NCBI GenBank assembly: GCA_045806525.1
Contig: JBJMJD010000014.1
Location: 1-64,000 of the forward strand
Length of the DNA: 64,000 nucleotides
Direction: 5' to 3'
DNA from: JAICYJ01 sp045806525
GTDB taxonomy: Bacteria; Actinomycetota; Thermoleophilia; Gaiellales; JAICJC01
Made by a program: the position numbers and the translations under genes. Below, piece after piece: positions 1 to 8,588 of this stretch. The notes beneath the pieces were generated by a model, which saw only the letters and a program-made list of their open reading frames with translations, was not told the origin of the DNA and searched no databases. The stretch's first letter is position 1, and the number at the start of each line of letters is the position of its first letter.

Positions 1-633
<633 letters not shown>

Positions 634-684
634 GTAACTCCCTTGCTCGAACGGATGAGCGGCATTTTTGGCGCGTGGACAGGG

Positions 685-693
685 ATTCTAGCA
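685..693 (-). promoter_or_regulatory. Putative atpD promoter (extended -10)
   Basis: On the minus strand the spacer upstream of atpD reads TGCTAGAAT, an extended -10 element (TG, one base, TAGAAT; 5 of 6 to TATAAT). No convincing -35 was found. It would give a leader of about 45 nt holding the atpD ribosome site. A separate promoter fits the physical separation of atpD from the rest of its operon. Confidence 0.45.
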
Positions 694-759
694 ACCTGGC
701 GGTCGGATTGGAGCGGAACTTCGTGACACGCCTCTCGGGGCGATTGATGGCTCCTCGGT

Positions 760-1242
760 CTAGCCGAGGCGCTCGTGGCCAGGCTGGCGATCCAGCGTGC
801 GCACGTCGTGCAGCATCTGGCGGATCAGCATCTGCTCGCGTGCCATCGTGTCCTGACTGCCGCCCTTGGCGACGACGATCTCGTGCCGGTGGGTCTGCGC
901 CGGGGTGCTGGTTGCCCGGGACGCCAGCCCGGCGCCGAGCAGCGCCGCCACGAACATCGCGGCCGCGAACCCAGCCACCGCCAGCCCGCGCGAGGCCACC
1001 CGCGCCGGCGCCGGCATCAGGCGGCGCGACGGCTGCAGCGGCGGTGCCGCTCGCAGCACGTCGGTCGTGTGCCCGACCGACTGCGCGAACTGCTCGCAGT
1101 CGCCGCACTCGGCGCGATGGCGGCGGGCGAAGGCCGCCTCGATCTCGCTGACCTCGCCGTCGAGCTCGGCCGAGATCGTCTCGCGCACCGCCTCACATTG
1201 GCGCTCGAGTCTGCGAAACCAGGTTCGATGTGGATGGCTCAT
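760..1242 (-). CDS. Zinc-finger (ZAS/zf-HC2) membrane protein, anti-sigma-like
   Basis: A 160-residue protein with an N-terminal zinc-binding anti-sigma motif of the form H-x3-C-x2-C (HRAECGDC, H42, C46, C49). One membrane span follows at about residues 86-107, then a short extracytoplasmic tail rich in charged residues. That is the layout of membrane-anchored anti-sigma factors that hold an ECF sigma factor at the membrane. No sigma-factor gene is adjacent, so its partner is unknown and the anti-sigma role is inferred from the motif alone. It sits between the peptide transporter genes and atpD. A -10-like TATCGT lies 8 nt before its ATG, so it may be transcribed separately. Confidence 0.7.
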   Translation of the reverse strand: MSHPHRTWFRRLERQCEAVRETISAELDGEVSEIEAAFARRHRAECGDCEQFAQSVGHTTDVLRAAPPLQPSRRLMPAPARVASRGLAVAGFAAAMFVAALLGAGLASRATSTPAQTHRHEIVVAKGGSQDTMAREQMLIRQMLHDVRTLDRQPGHERLG

Positions 1243-1248
1243 GAGTAC

Positions 1249-1491
1249 CTACGATAGACGTGGCTTTGGGCCCGAAGTTTGCGGCCGGTCGCTCCCGGAT
1301 CGGTCATCGGCAGCAGCCGGCGGCACCTCGAGGGCTCGCTCACCGCCCAGGTGCAGCCACCTCGCGATGCGCCCGCGCAGGCAACGGTGTGCCGGGTCGG
1401 CATGCAGCCGCTGGGCCTCGAGCGCCACCGCCACACGGGCGGCGTGGTCGACATGTCAAGCTCGCGATGAGACGGCTGAAATCAGTGCCAT
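1249..1491 (-). pseudogene. Decayed reading frame with in-frame TGA, HD-domain-like
   Basis: An ATG at 1491 opens MALISAVSSRA and then meets TGA (1458-1456). The same frame continues open for 68 codons to TAG at 1251-1249, beginning HVDHAARVAVALEAQRL. By eye the joined text resembles the start of an HD-GYP-type domain (LISAVEARD..., then H...RVA..A), but most of such a domain is missing. G/C-rich third positions in the first half look coding. Alternatives are a real 11-residue leader peptide, a short protein started at the GTG at 1434, or a sequence error at the TGA. A different frame (1239-1454) also overlaps the downstream ATG, so the interpretation is weak. Confidence 0.3.
1251..1256 (-). 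promoter_or_regulatory. -10-like TATCGT, 8 nt before the zinc-finger protein start
   Basis: TANNNT-type hexamer at the spacing that would give a leaderless mRNA. It overlaps the end of the decayed reading frame upstream. Confidence 0.35.
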
Positions 1492-1497
1492 GCACGG

Positions 1498-1503
1498 ATG
1501 GTA
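1498..1503 (-). promoter_or_regulatory. -10-like TACCAT, 6 nt before ATG at 1491
   Basis: TANNNT hexamer with exactly 6 nt to the ATG of the interrupted frame, the same geometry as the clear leaderless starts elsewhere in the window. It suggests this segment is transcribed even though the frame is broken. Confidence 0.35.
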
Positions 1504-1537
1504 GCGACGATGGGCCGCCGTTCCCAGGGCGCCGCTC

Positions 1538-1909
1538 TCAGAACAGGTGGTGTACGGGATCGACCAGGCCGCCGACCAAGATCAGCACCAGCGCCACCCC
1601 GACGAACAGCGCCGACGACGAGATCGCCTCATACCGCTCGTCCAGGGTGGCGGTACGCAGCTTGCCTGACGTCAGCAGCAGGCCGAACATGCTCATCACG
1701 CCGGAGTCGTCCTCGACCCGGATCGCCGGGCGCACGCCGTGGAAGAAGCCCGACAGGAGGAAGAACCCGCCCAGCCCGTAGCAGGTCACCGACAGCGAGC
1801 GACGGAACGGCACGTGCAGCAGCAGCGCTCCCAGCACTGCGAGCACCAGCGCCACCGCCAGCACCAATCCCACCAGCTGCCCGAGCCGCTTCAGCCCGGC
1901 GACCAGCAT
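1538..1909 (-). CDS. Small membrane protein of unknown function
   Basis: About 123 residues with three hydrophobic spans: one near the N-terminus (LVGLVLAVALVLAVLGALLL), one in the middle (YGLGGFFLLSGFFHG) and one at the C-terminus (ALFVGVALVLILVGGLVD). I recognise no family. The ATG at 1909 is preferred because AGGGGA lies at suitable distance before it, just after the oppF stop at 1924-1926; a longer start at 1975 would overlap oppF by about 50 bp. The position suggests co-transcription with the peptide transporter. Confidence 0.65.
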   Translation of the reverse strand: MLVAGLKRLGQLVGLVLAVALVLAVLGALLLHVPFRRSLSVTCYGLGGFFLLSGFFHGVRPAIRVEDDSGVMSMFGLLLTSGKLRTATLDERYEAISSSALFVGVALVLILVGGLVDPVHHLF

Positions 1910-1923
1910 GGTGGCGCGTCCCC

Positions 1924-2961
1924 CTACGAGGCTGCCACCCGACCCGGCTCGAGGCGCAGGTCGGACATCGGCCATGTCTCCAGCGGGAAGTGGCAGGCAG
2001 CCTCGTGGCCGGCCTCGCGCTCCGTCAGCTGCGGCTCATCGACGTCGCAGATGCCCGCCTGGAAGCGCGGGCAGCGCGGGTGGAAGCGGCAGGCGGACGG
2101 AGGGTTGATCGGGCTGGGCACATCGCCCTCGAGCACGATCGGCTTGCGGTTGCGGGCCACGTTCGGATTCGGGACCGGCACCGCAGACAGCAGGGCGCCG
2201 GAATACGGGTGCAGCGGCCGGTTGTAGAGCTGGCCGCCGTCGCCCACCTCGACCACCTTGCCGAGGTACATCACGGCCACGCGGTTCGAGATGTGGCGCA
2301 CCACGTCCAGGTCGTGTGCGATGAACACGTAGGTGAGGTCGAACTCGTTCTGCAGCCGCTTCAGCAGGTTCAGGATCTGGGCCTGGACGGACACGTCCAG
2401 TGCCGACACCGGCTCGTCGCACACGATCAGCTTGGGCCGCACCGCCAGGGCGCGGGCGACACCGATGCGCTGTCGCTGACCACCCGAGAACTCGAACGGG
2501 AATCGGTTGTAGTGCTCCGGGTTGAGCCCCACCACCTCGAGCAGATCCTGCACCTTGCGCTTGATCTCGGCGGCGGTGCCCATCTTGTGCACCTCCAGGG
2601 CCTCGCCCACGATCGAGCCCACGCGCTTGCGCGGGTTCAGCGACGCATAGGGATCCTGGAACACCATCATCATCTCTCGGCGCACCCTGAACAGGTCGTT
2701 GCCCTTGATGCTGGTGATGTCCTGGCCGTCGAAGGTGATCCTGCCGCCGGTCGGGGTGAGCAGGCGCATCACGCAGCGGGCCATCGTCGACTTCCCGCAC
2801 CCGGACTCACCCACCACGCCCAGCGTCTCACCCTTGTTGACCGAGAACGAGACGCCGTCCACCGCGCGCACGCGGCCTATCTCCTTCTGGAAGATGATCC
2901 CGCGGGTGATCGGGAAGTGCTTCTCCAGGTTCTCGACTGTCAGCAGCGGCTCTTCCAACAT
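1924..2961 (-). CDS. oppF: Oligo/dipeptide ABC transporter ATP-binding protein (OppF/DppF type)
   Basis: 345-residue ATPase subunit of a peptide importer, expected on the cytoplasmic face of the OppBC permease pair. Walker A GESGCGKST is at residues 51-59, the ABC signature FSGGQRQR near 158-165, Walker B LIVCDEP near 178-184, and the H-loop AHD follows. The C-terminal cysteine-rich oligo/dipeptide extension (CRFHPRCPRF) marks the Opp/Dpp subfamily. It starts 6 bp after oppD ends, so the two ATPases are surely co-translated. Confidence 0.94.
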   Translation of the reverse strand: MLEEPLLTVENLEKHFPITRGIIFQKEIGRVRAVDGVSFSVNKGETLGVVGESGCGKSTMARCVMRLLTPTGGRITFDGQDITSIKGNDLFRVRREMMMVFQDPYASLNPRKRVGSIVGEALEVHKMGTAAEIKRKVQDLLEVVGLNPEHYNRFPFEFSGGQRQRIGVARALAVRPKLIVCDEPVSALDVSVQAQILNLLKRLQNEFDLTYVFIAHDLDVVRHISNRVAVMYLGKVVEVGDGGQLYNRPLHPYSGALLSAVPVPNPNVARNRKPIVLEGDVPSPINPPSACRFHPRCPRFQAGICDVDEPQLTEREAGHEAACHFPLETWPMSDLRLEPGRVAAS

Positions 2962-2967
2962 TCCTCG

Positions 2968-3999
<1,032 letters not shown>

Positions 4000-4006
4000 G
4001 CGGGAA

Positions 4007-4012
4007 ATTGTA
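4007..4012 (-). promoter_or_regulatory. Putative leaderless promoter of oppD (TACAAT, 7 nt)
   Basis: TACAAT (5 of 6 to TATAAT) ends 7 nt before the oppD ATG, in the short oppB-oppD gap. No Shine-Dalgarno is present. Internal transcription of the ATPase pair is the inference. Confidence 0.45.
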
Positions 4013-4044
4013 CCGGGTCGGAGCCAGTGTCGACGGCGTCCGGG

Positions 4045-5016
4045 TCAGGCCAGCCTGATCCGTGGGTCGATCACCGCATACAGGAGATCGATCAGCAGGT
4101 TGAAGATGATCACCATGATCGAGGCGAAGATCACCACCCCGATGATGATCGGCAGGTCGAAGGTGAAGGTCGATTGGATCGTCCACCAGCCGAGGCCCGG
4201 CAGACCGAACACGATCTCGACGAACACCGCGCCGCCCAGCGCCAGGGCGATGTCCATTCCCAGCATGGTCACCACCGGCAGCATCGCGTTTCGCAGCGCG
4301 TGCCGGCGGATGACGGTGCGCTCCGGCGCCCCCTTGGCGCGAGCTGTGCGCACGTAGTCCTCGTTCAGCGTCTCCATCACGCTCGAGCGGATCATCCGCA
4401 CGTAGAAGGCCGAGTAGAGAATCGCGAAGGTGATCCAGGGCAGCAGCATGTGCATGAACCAGTCGTAGGGGCCACCGCACGACTGGCCCGCGCTGGCGCC
4501 GCGGAGGTTGCAGTAGCCCTGGATCGGCAGCAGGTTCAGCTTGTAGCCGACGATCAGCGACAGCATGTAGCCGACCCACACGGGGTGCGCCGAGATGCCG
4601 GCCAGCACGCCCACCATCGCCACCCGGTCGCCCTTCGAGCGCGGCCGCAGGGCGGAGTAGATGCCGACCGGGATCGCCACCAGCAGCCACAGGATGGCGC
4701 CCCCGAACACGAGCGCCGCCGTCACGGGCGCCGCCTTTGCGATGATCGAGTTCACGCTCTGGCGGTTGCCGTAGGAATACCCCAGGCTGTGATCCCAGAC
4801 CAGCTCCTTCATGAAGTGGCCGTACTGGACGTACAGCGGCCGGTCGAGGTAGAGCGCATGGGTCACGTGCTGGATCGCGGCCGGTGTCGCCGCCTTCCCG
4901 GCAACCATGGCTGCCGGGTTCACCGGGATCACATAGAACATGATGAACGTGAGGAGGGTGACCGCGGTGAAGAGCACCACTGCCCAGAGCAGACGGCGAA
5001 TCACGTATCTGACCAT
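4045..5016 (-). CDS. oppB: Peptide ABC transporter permease (OppB/DppB type)
   Basis: 323-residue inner-membrane permease. The N-terminus MVRYVIRRLLWAVVLF is the classic DppB opening span, followed by a periplasmic-type loop and further spans. The EAA-type cytoplasmic loop (EDYVRTARAKGAPE) contacts the ATPases. The ATG at 5016 has a GAGGG ribosome site. It is separated from oppA by 90 bp that contain a strong hairpin, which probably lowers permease expression relative to the binding protein. Confidence 0.93.
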   Translation of the reverse strand: MVRYVIRRLLWAVVLFTAVTLLTFIMFYVIPVNPAAMVAGKAATPAAIQHVTHALYLDRPLYVQYGHFMKELVWDHSLGYSYGNRQSVNSIIAKAAPVTAALVFGGAILWLLVAIPVGIYSALRPRSKGDRVAMVGVLAGISAHPVWVGYMLSLIVGYKLNLLPIQGYCNLRGASAGQSCGGPYDWFMHMLLPWITFAILYSAFYVRMIRSSVMETLNEDYVRTARAKGAPERTVIRRHALRNAMLPVVTMLGMDIALALGGAVFVEIVFGLPGLGWWTIQSTFTFDLPIIIGVVIFASIMVIIFNLLIDLLYAVIDPRIRLA

Positions 5017-5057
5017 TCAACCCTCACCCTCTCAAAAAACAGATGCTGGTGAAAGCA

Positions 5058-5093
5058 TACCGGGCTGGGGTGCTTTTGCACCCCAGCCCGGTA
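5058..5093 (-). terminator. Perfect 16-bp hairpin between oppA and oppB
   Basis: TACCGGGCTGGGGTGC, a 4-nt loop, and the exact complement. There is no T-run directly after the stem in either direction. It is best read as a transcript-stabilising or partially terminating hairpin behind the binding-protein gene rather than a full terminator. On the minus strand it lies 13 nt after the oppA stop. Confidence 0.75.
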
Positions 5094-5106
5094 CTTCAAC
5101 TGTGAG

Positions 5107-6813
5107 CTAGCGGACGCAGAGCGCCGCGATGTCCATCCCGTAGCTCGGCTCCCACAGCTGACACCCAATCCTCGAGCTGAAGAAGTCGTAGTTGGTCTGG
5201 TTACTCCACGCTGCCCACGGTGCCTGGTCCGTCTTCATGGACGTGGCGATGTCGCCGTAGACCTGCGCTCGCTCCGATCCGGTCTTGGTCGCAGCTTCGT
5301 CCATCTGGTCGTTGTACGACTTGTTGTCGAAGTAGGAGAAGTTGTCCCCGTTCTTCGGCAGGATGCTGTGACCGCTGAGCAGGATGTTCAGGAAGTCGTA
5401 CGGGTCCGGGAAGTCAGCCAGCCATCCCTCGTCCGCGATGTCGTTGGGCGTGCCCTTGACACCCTCTTCCTGGAACTGCACCGCCCGCTGGTAGTACTTG
5501 ACCTTGACGTTGATGCCGAGCGGCTTCAACTCCTGGGTCAAGAGCGCCATGCGGTTGGTTGCCGACTGCACACCCTGCGTCGAGTATACGAGGACGTTGA
5601 TCGGCGTCTTGACTCCTGCGGCCTTGGCCTGGTTCATCAGATCCTGGGCCTTGCTCAGGTCAGGCGTCAGCGGGTAGACCGCCTTCTCGATGGAGGCTCC
5701 CGGCACCTGCGGAGGCAGGTACTTGTCGGTCGGGATGCCGGCCTTGTAGCCCAGCTGCTTCGTCATGCCCGTGCGGTCGATCGCGTAGTTGACCGCCTGG
5801 CGGACCAGCGGGTTCGACAATGCCGGGTTGGCCGTGTTCATGGCGTAGTAGTTCACCTCGATCTCGGGTGAGATGAACATCTGCTGCTTACCGGCCTGAG
5901 CAGCGGGGCTGCCGTCGCCGTACTGCTGGGAAAGCGGCAGCGACTGAGCGGCCGTCACGCAGTCCGGACACCAGTCCAGCTGACCGTTCTTGGTCTCGAG
6001 GATGCCCTGGTTCTGGTCGATCGCGAACTGACCGAAGTCGATCTCGTCGATCAGGTGCGGGCGAGGACCGGTGTAGTTGGGGTTCTTCTTGACCACCAGC
6101 GACTGGTTCGGCGTGTAGCTCGCGATGTAGTAGGGACCGGCACCTGCGATCGACGTGACGCCCTTCGGGCTGATCGGGAGATCGTGCGGGATCGCGCACA
6201 TGAACGGCGTGGCCATCTCGGCCTCGATCGTGCCGTTCGGCTTCGTCAGGTGCAGGATGAACTGGTCGCCGTTGACCTGGACGCCCGGGATGGTGCCCTT
6301 GCCGTTCCAGCCAGTGGCGCCCTCGATGGAGCTGGCCACGAAGCTGACGAACGGAGACACCTGCTTGGGATTCAGGTCGCGCATCAGCGAATCGGCGAAG
6401 GTCTGTGCCGTGACGGGCTCGCCGGTGTTGAACTTGTACTTGCCGGGCGGCACCGTGAACGTCACGGTGAGGCCGTCAGACGAGATGGTCGGCATTGCCG
6501 ACGCCGCCTCCGGCTGCAGCTGGTAGCCCGCCGGGGCGGGCTTGTCCGGGTAGCCCAGGAGATTGACGCACGTGGCGTACTCGATCTGCCAGGACTCCTG
6601 GTAGTAGGCGAGGGCGGGATCGATGAAGTCGATGCCGCCGTGCCACGCGGCCTTGATTGTGCCGCCCGGCTTGCCGACCTCGTTGACGCTGGCGCCGGTG
6701 CTGACGTTGCTGGCATTGCCGCTGCTGCTACTGCTGCCGCAGCCGGATGCTCCAAATAACACCACCCCAAGCGTCACAGCGCCAAGCGCTATCCACATTC
6801 CAGGTCGTCTCAT
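5107..6813 (-). CDS. oppA: Peptide-binding lipoprotein (SBP family 5, OppA/DppA type)
   Basis: 568-residue extracellular binding protein. The N-terminus MRRPGMWIALGAVTLGVVLF leads to the lipobox GASGC, so it is a membrane-anchored lipoprotein. A Ser/Asn-rich linker follows, then the family 5 solute-binding fold (for example FTVPPGKYKFNTGEPVTA and AVNYAIDRTGMTKQLGY). The ATG at 6813 is chosen because it directly precedes the signal peptide and has a strong ribosome site (GGGAGAGGAA); an upstream in-frame start at 6987 would add a non-signal extension. It lies between oppC and oppB. Confidence 0.94.
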   Translation of the reverse strand: MRRPGMWIALGAVTLGVVLFGASGCGSSSSSGNASNVSTGASVNEVGKPGGTIKAAWHGGIDFIDPALAYYQESWQIEYATCVNLLGYPDKPAPAGYQLQPEAASAMPTISSDGLTVTFTVPPGKYKFNTGEPVTAQTFADSLMRDLNPKQVSPFVSFVASSIEGATGWNGKGTIPGVQVNGDQFILHLTKPNGTIEAEMATPFMCAIPHDLPISPKGVTSIAGAGPYYIASYTPNQSLVVKKNPNYTGPRPHLIDEIDFGQFAIDQNQGILETKNGQLDWCPDCVTAAQSLPLSQQYGDGSPAAQAGKQQMFISPEIEVNYYAMNTANPALSNPLVRQAVNYAIDRTGMTKQLGYKAGIPTDKYLPPQVPGASIEKAVYPLTPDLSKAQDLMNQAKAAGVKTPINVLVYSTQGVQSATNRMALLTQELKPLGINVKVKYYQRAVQFQEEGVKGTPNDIADEGWLADFPDPYDFLNILLSGHSILPKNGDNFSYFDNKSYNDQMDEAATKTGSERAQVYGDIATSMKTDQAPWAAWSNQTNYDFFSSRIGCQLWEPSYGMDIAALCVR

Positions 6814-6925
6814 GCGGTTCCTCTCCCGTTGCGTTTCCGGGGCTCGATGGCTGACCGAGACCCCACCTATCCATGTCGGTAGACGACACAGGCGGCGCAA
6901 AGTTAGTTGCGGGACGGAAGCCGGG

Positions 6926-7969
6926 CTAGACCGTGCCGCGCGGATCGAGCGCGTCGCGCAGACCGTCGCCCAGCAGGTTGAACGCAAGCGTCGCGAACAG
7001 GATGCCCAGGCCCGGCCACACCATCAGCCACGGGATGGTCGTGTAGTAGTTCACGGCCGAGTTGATCAGGTTGCCCCAGCTGGGCTCGCCCTGCGGGATG
7101 CCCACGCCCAGGTACGAGAGGCCAGCCTCGAACAGGATATTGGTCGCCACCAGCAGGGTGCTGTACACGATGATCGTGCCGGTCAGGTGCGGCAGCAGGT
7201 GCGATCGCAGGATGCGGCGGTTGCTCGCGCCCACCATCCTGGCCGCCTCCACGAACTCCTTCTCGCGCAGCGACAGCACCTGAGCGCGAATGATCCGGGC
7301 CGGATAGAACCACGAGAACACCGAGATCACGATCACGAGCGTCACCACACCGGGCGAGAACAATCCGAAGAAGGTGTAGGCGTTCAGGCGCGAACCGGCG
7401 GTGAACGAGAAGGCGATGGCGAACAGCAGCAGCGGCAGCGCCATCACGAGCTCCGTGGCCCGCGAGACGAACATGTCGACCACCCCCCCGTAGTACCCGG
7501 CGATCATGCCCATCAGAACTCCCATGGCGACCCCGAAGATCGTGGCCAGGATGGCCACCTCGAACGAGATCTGCGCCCCTGCCATCATCCCCAGCAGCTC
7601 GTCGTGGCCGGCGGTGTCCGACGTGCCCAGCACGTACAGCGTGCAGCAGGTGCCCGCCGCCGTCGGCGTGTGCGACCATGGCAGCGCCGGCTCGAAGCCC
7701 TGAGCGTTGGTGTTCAGGCTGTAGGCCGTGCGGCCCAGCAGGTGGTTCGCGATCGGCGTCCCCACGAACGCGACCAGGATCATCACGATGATCGCGACTC
7801 CGCCGACCAGCGCGACGCGGTCACGGCGGAAGCGGCGCCAGGCCTGTTCCCAAAAACCTCGTGCCTTGATGGCGGTCGGCTCGCCGGTTCCCAGCCCGCC
7901 ACCGACAGCGATATCGGCAGCGCCGGCGGTCGCACCAGAGAGAATCGGGCGTTCGCTGCTGGTAGCCAT
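6926..7969 (-). CDS. oppC: Peptide ABC transporter permease (OppC/DppC type)
   Basis: 347-residue permease. After a cytoplasmic N-terminus (WEQAWRRFRRDRVALVGG, the usual DppC entry) there is a first span, a large extracytoplasmic loop and the permease core. The EAA-loop REKEFVEAARMVGASNRRIL and the ending GDGLRDALDPR are DppC hallmarks. It is the first gene of the transporter core, preceding oppA by 112 bp. TATCAT lies 8 nt before its ATG with no ribosome site, so a leaderless transcript probably starts the opp unit here. Confidence 0.94.
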   Translation of the reverse strand: MATSSERPILSGATAGAADIAVGGGLGTGEPTAIKARGFWEQAWRRFRRDRVALVGGVAIIVMILVAFVGTPIANHLLGRTAYSLNTNAQGFEPALPWSHTPTAAGTCCTLYVLGTSDTAGHDELLGMMAGAQISFEVAILATIFGVAMGVLMGMIAGYYGGVVDMFVSRATELVMALPLLLFAIAFSFTAGSRLNAYTFFGLFSPGVVTLVIVISVFSWFYPARIIRAQVLSLREKEFVEAARMVGASNRRILRSHLLPHLTGTIIVYSTLLVATNILFEAGLSYLGVGIPQGEPSWGNLINSAVNYYTTIPWLMVWPGLGILFATLAFNLLGDGLRDALDPRGTV

Positions 7970-7977
7970 CTGGTTAG

Positions 7978-7983
7978 ATGATA
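7978..7983 (-). promoter_or_regulatory. Putative leaderless promoter of the opp unit (TATCAT, 8 nt)
   Basis: TATCAT (5 of 6 to TATAAT) ends 8 nt before the oppC ATG, with no Shine-Dalgarno between. If real, the transporter genes are transcribed independently of the upstream ATP synthase genes. Confidence 0.5.
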
Positions 7984-8014
7984 CCCCAAACGTAAGGACG
8001 TGCCCAGTGACGCG

Positions 8015-8563
8015 TCACGCAGAGGGCACGGCGGTCGAGTTACGCGGCGCCGCCGAAACTACGATCCAGTGGCCACCGACCGGCTTCATCTCGATCAGCA
8101 GATCGACGCTCTTGGTCACGCTCGGGTTGGTCGAGCCCATCTGAACGTCGAGCAGGACGTCCTGCGACCGCGACCGCAGCACCTTGTAGGCGGCTCCGGC
8201 GAACACGCTTTGGGGAAACTGCGGAACCGGGATCGTGCCGGCCTTCCACTGCTGCCTGGTAGCTCCCGATTGCAGCTTCGCCGACACCATCGCCCGGGCA
8301 GCCCCCGGGTCGTGGCGGAGCACCCCGTCGCGGATGAACGAGCGGGCCAGCGTCCGGGCCTCGACGGGCAGCTTCACCTTCGCGCCGTACTGCTGCGTGG
8401 CGCTGGGCGCCGTGTAGGGCGCGCCGCCCGTGTAGTTCGGTGTGCTGGACTGGCGCGAGACGATGAACGAGATCAGCCCGGCCACCAGCACCACGGCGGC
8501 CACGGCGCTGAAGGCCAACCGCACGGGTCGCTGATCCCACAGCGCGATCACCTTTGCAGACAT
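8015..8563 (-). CDS. Membrane-anchored protein of unknown function
   Basis: 182 residues: a short cytoplasmic start, one membrane span (about residues 16-36, LAFSAVAAVVLVAGLISFIV), a low-complexity Ser/Thr/Tyr/Gly linker, then an extracytoplasmic domain with the pattern LARSFIRDGVLRHDP...WKAGTIPVPQFP. No family is recognised with confidence; the domain size resembles small ligand-binding or stress-sensing domains of actinobacterial membrane proteins. It sits between the second binding protein and oppC, so a role linked to the transporter is possible. TAGAAT lies 8 nt before its ATG. Confidence 0.65.
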   Translation of the reverse strand: MSAKVIALWDQRPVRLAFSAVAAVVLVAGLISFIVSRQSSTPNYTGGAPYTAPSATQQYGAKVKLPVEARTLARSFIRDGVLRHDPGAARAMVSAKLQSGATRQQWKAGTIPVPQFPQSVFAGAAYKVLRSRSQDVLLDVQMGSTNPSVTKSVDLLIEMKPVGGHWIVVSAAPRNSTAVPSA

Positions 8564-8571
8564 AGCGCAAG

Positions 8572-8577
8572 ATTCTA
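8572..8577 (-). promoter_or_regulatory. -10-like TAGAAT, 8 nt before the ATG at 8563
   Basis: TAGAAT is 5 of 6 to consensus and at leaderless spacing. A TTGACA exists upstream (8601-8606, minus strand), but 23 nt away, which is too far for a standard -35. Confidence 0.4.
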
Positions 8578-8588
8578 GCGCGGCACAA

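Noticed and set aside
1456..1458. In-frame TGA read as selenocysteine
   Set aside because: No SECIS-like hairpin, no selenoprotein family match and no selenium genes in the window. Nonsense mutation, leader peptide or sequence error are simpler.
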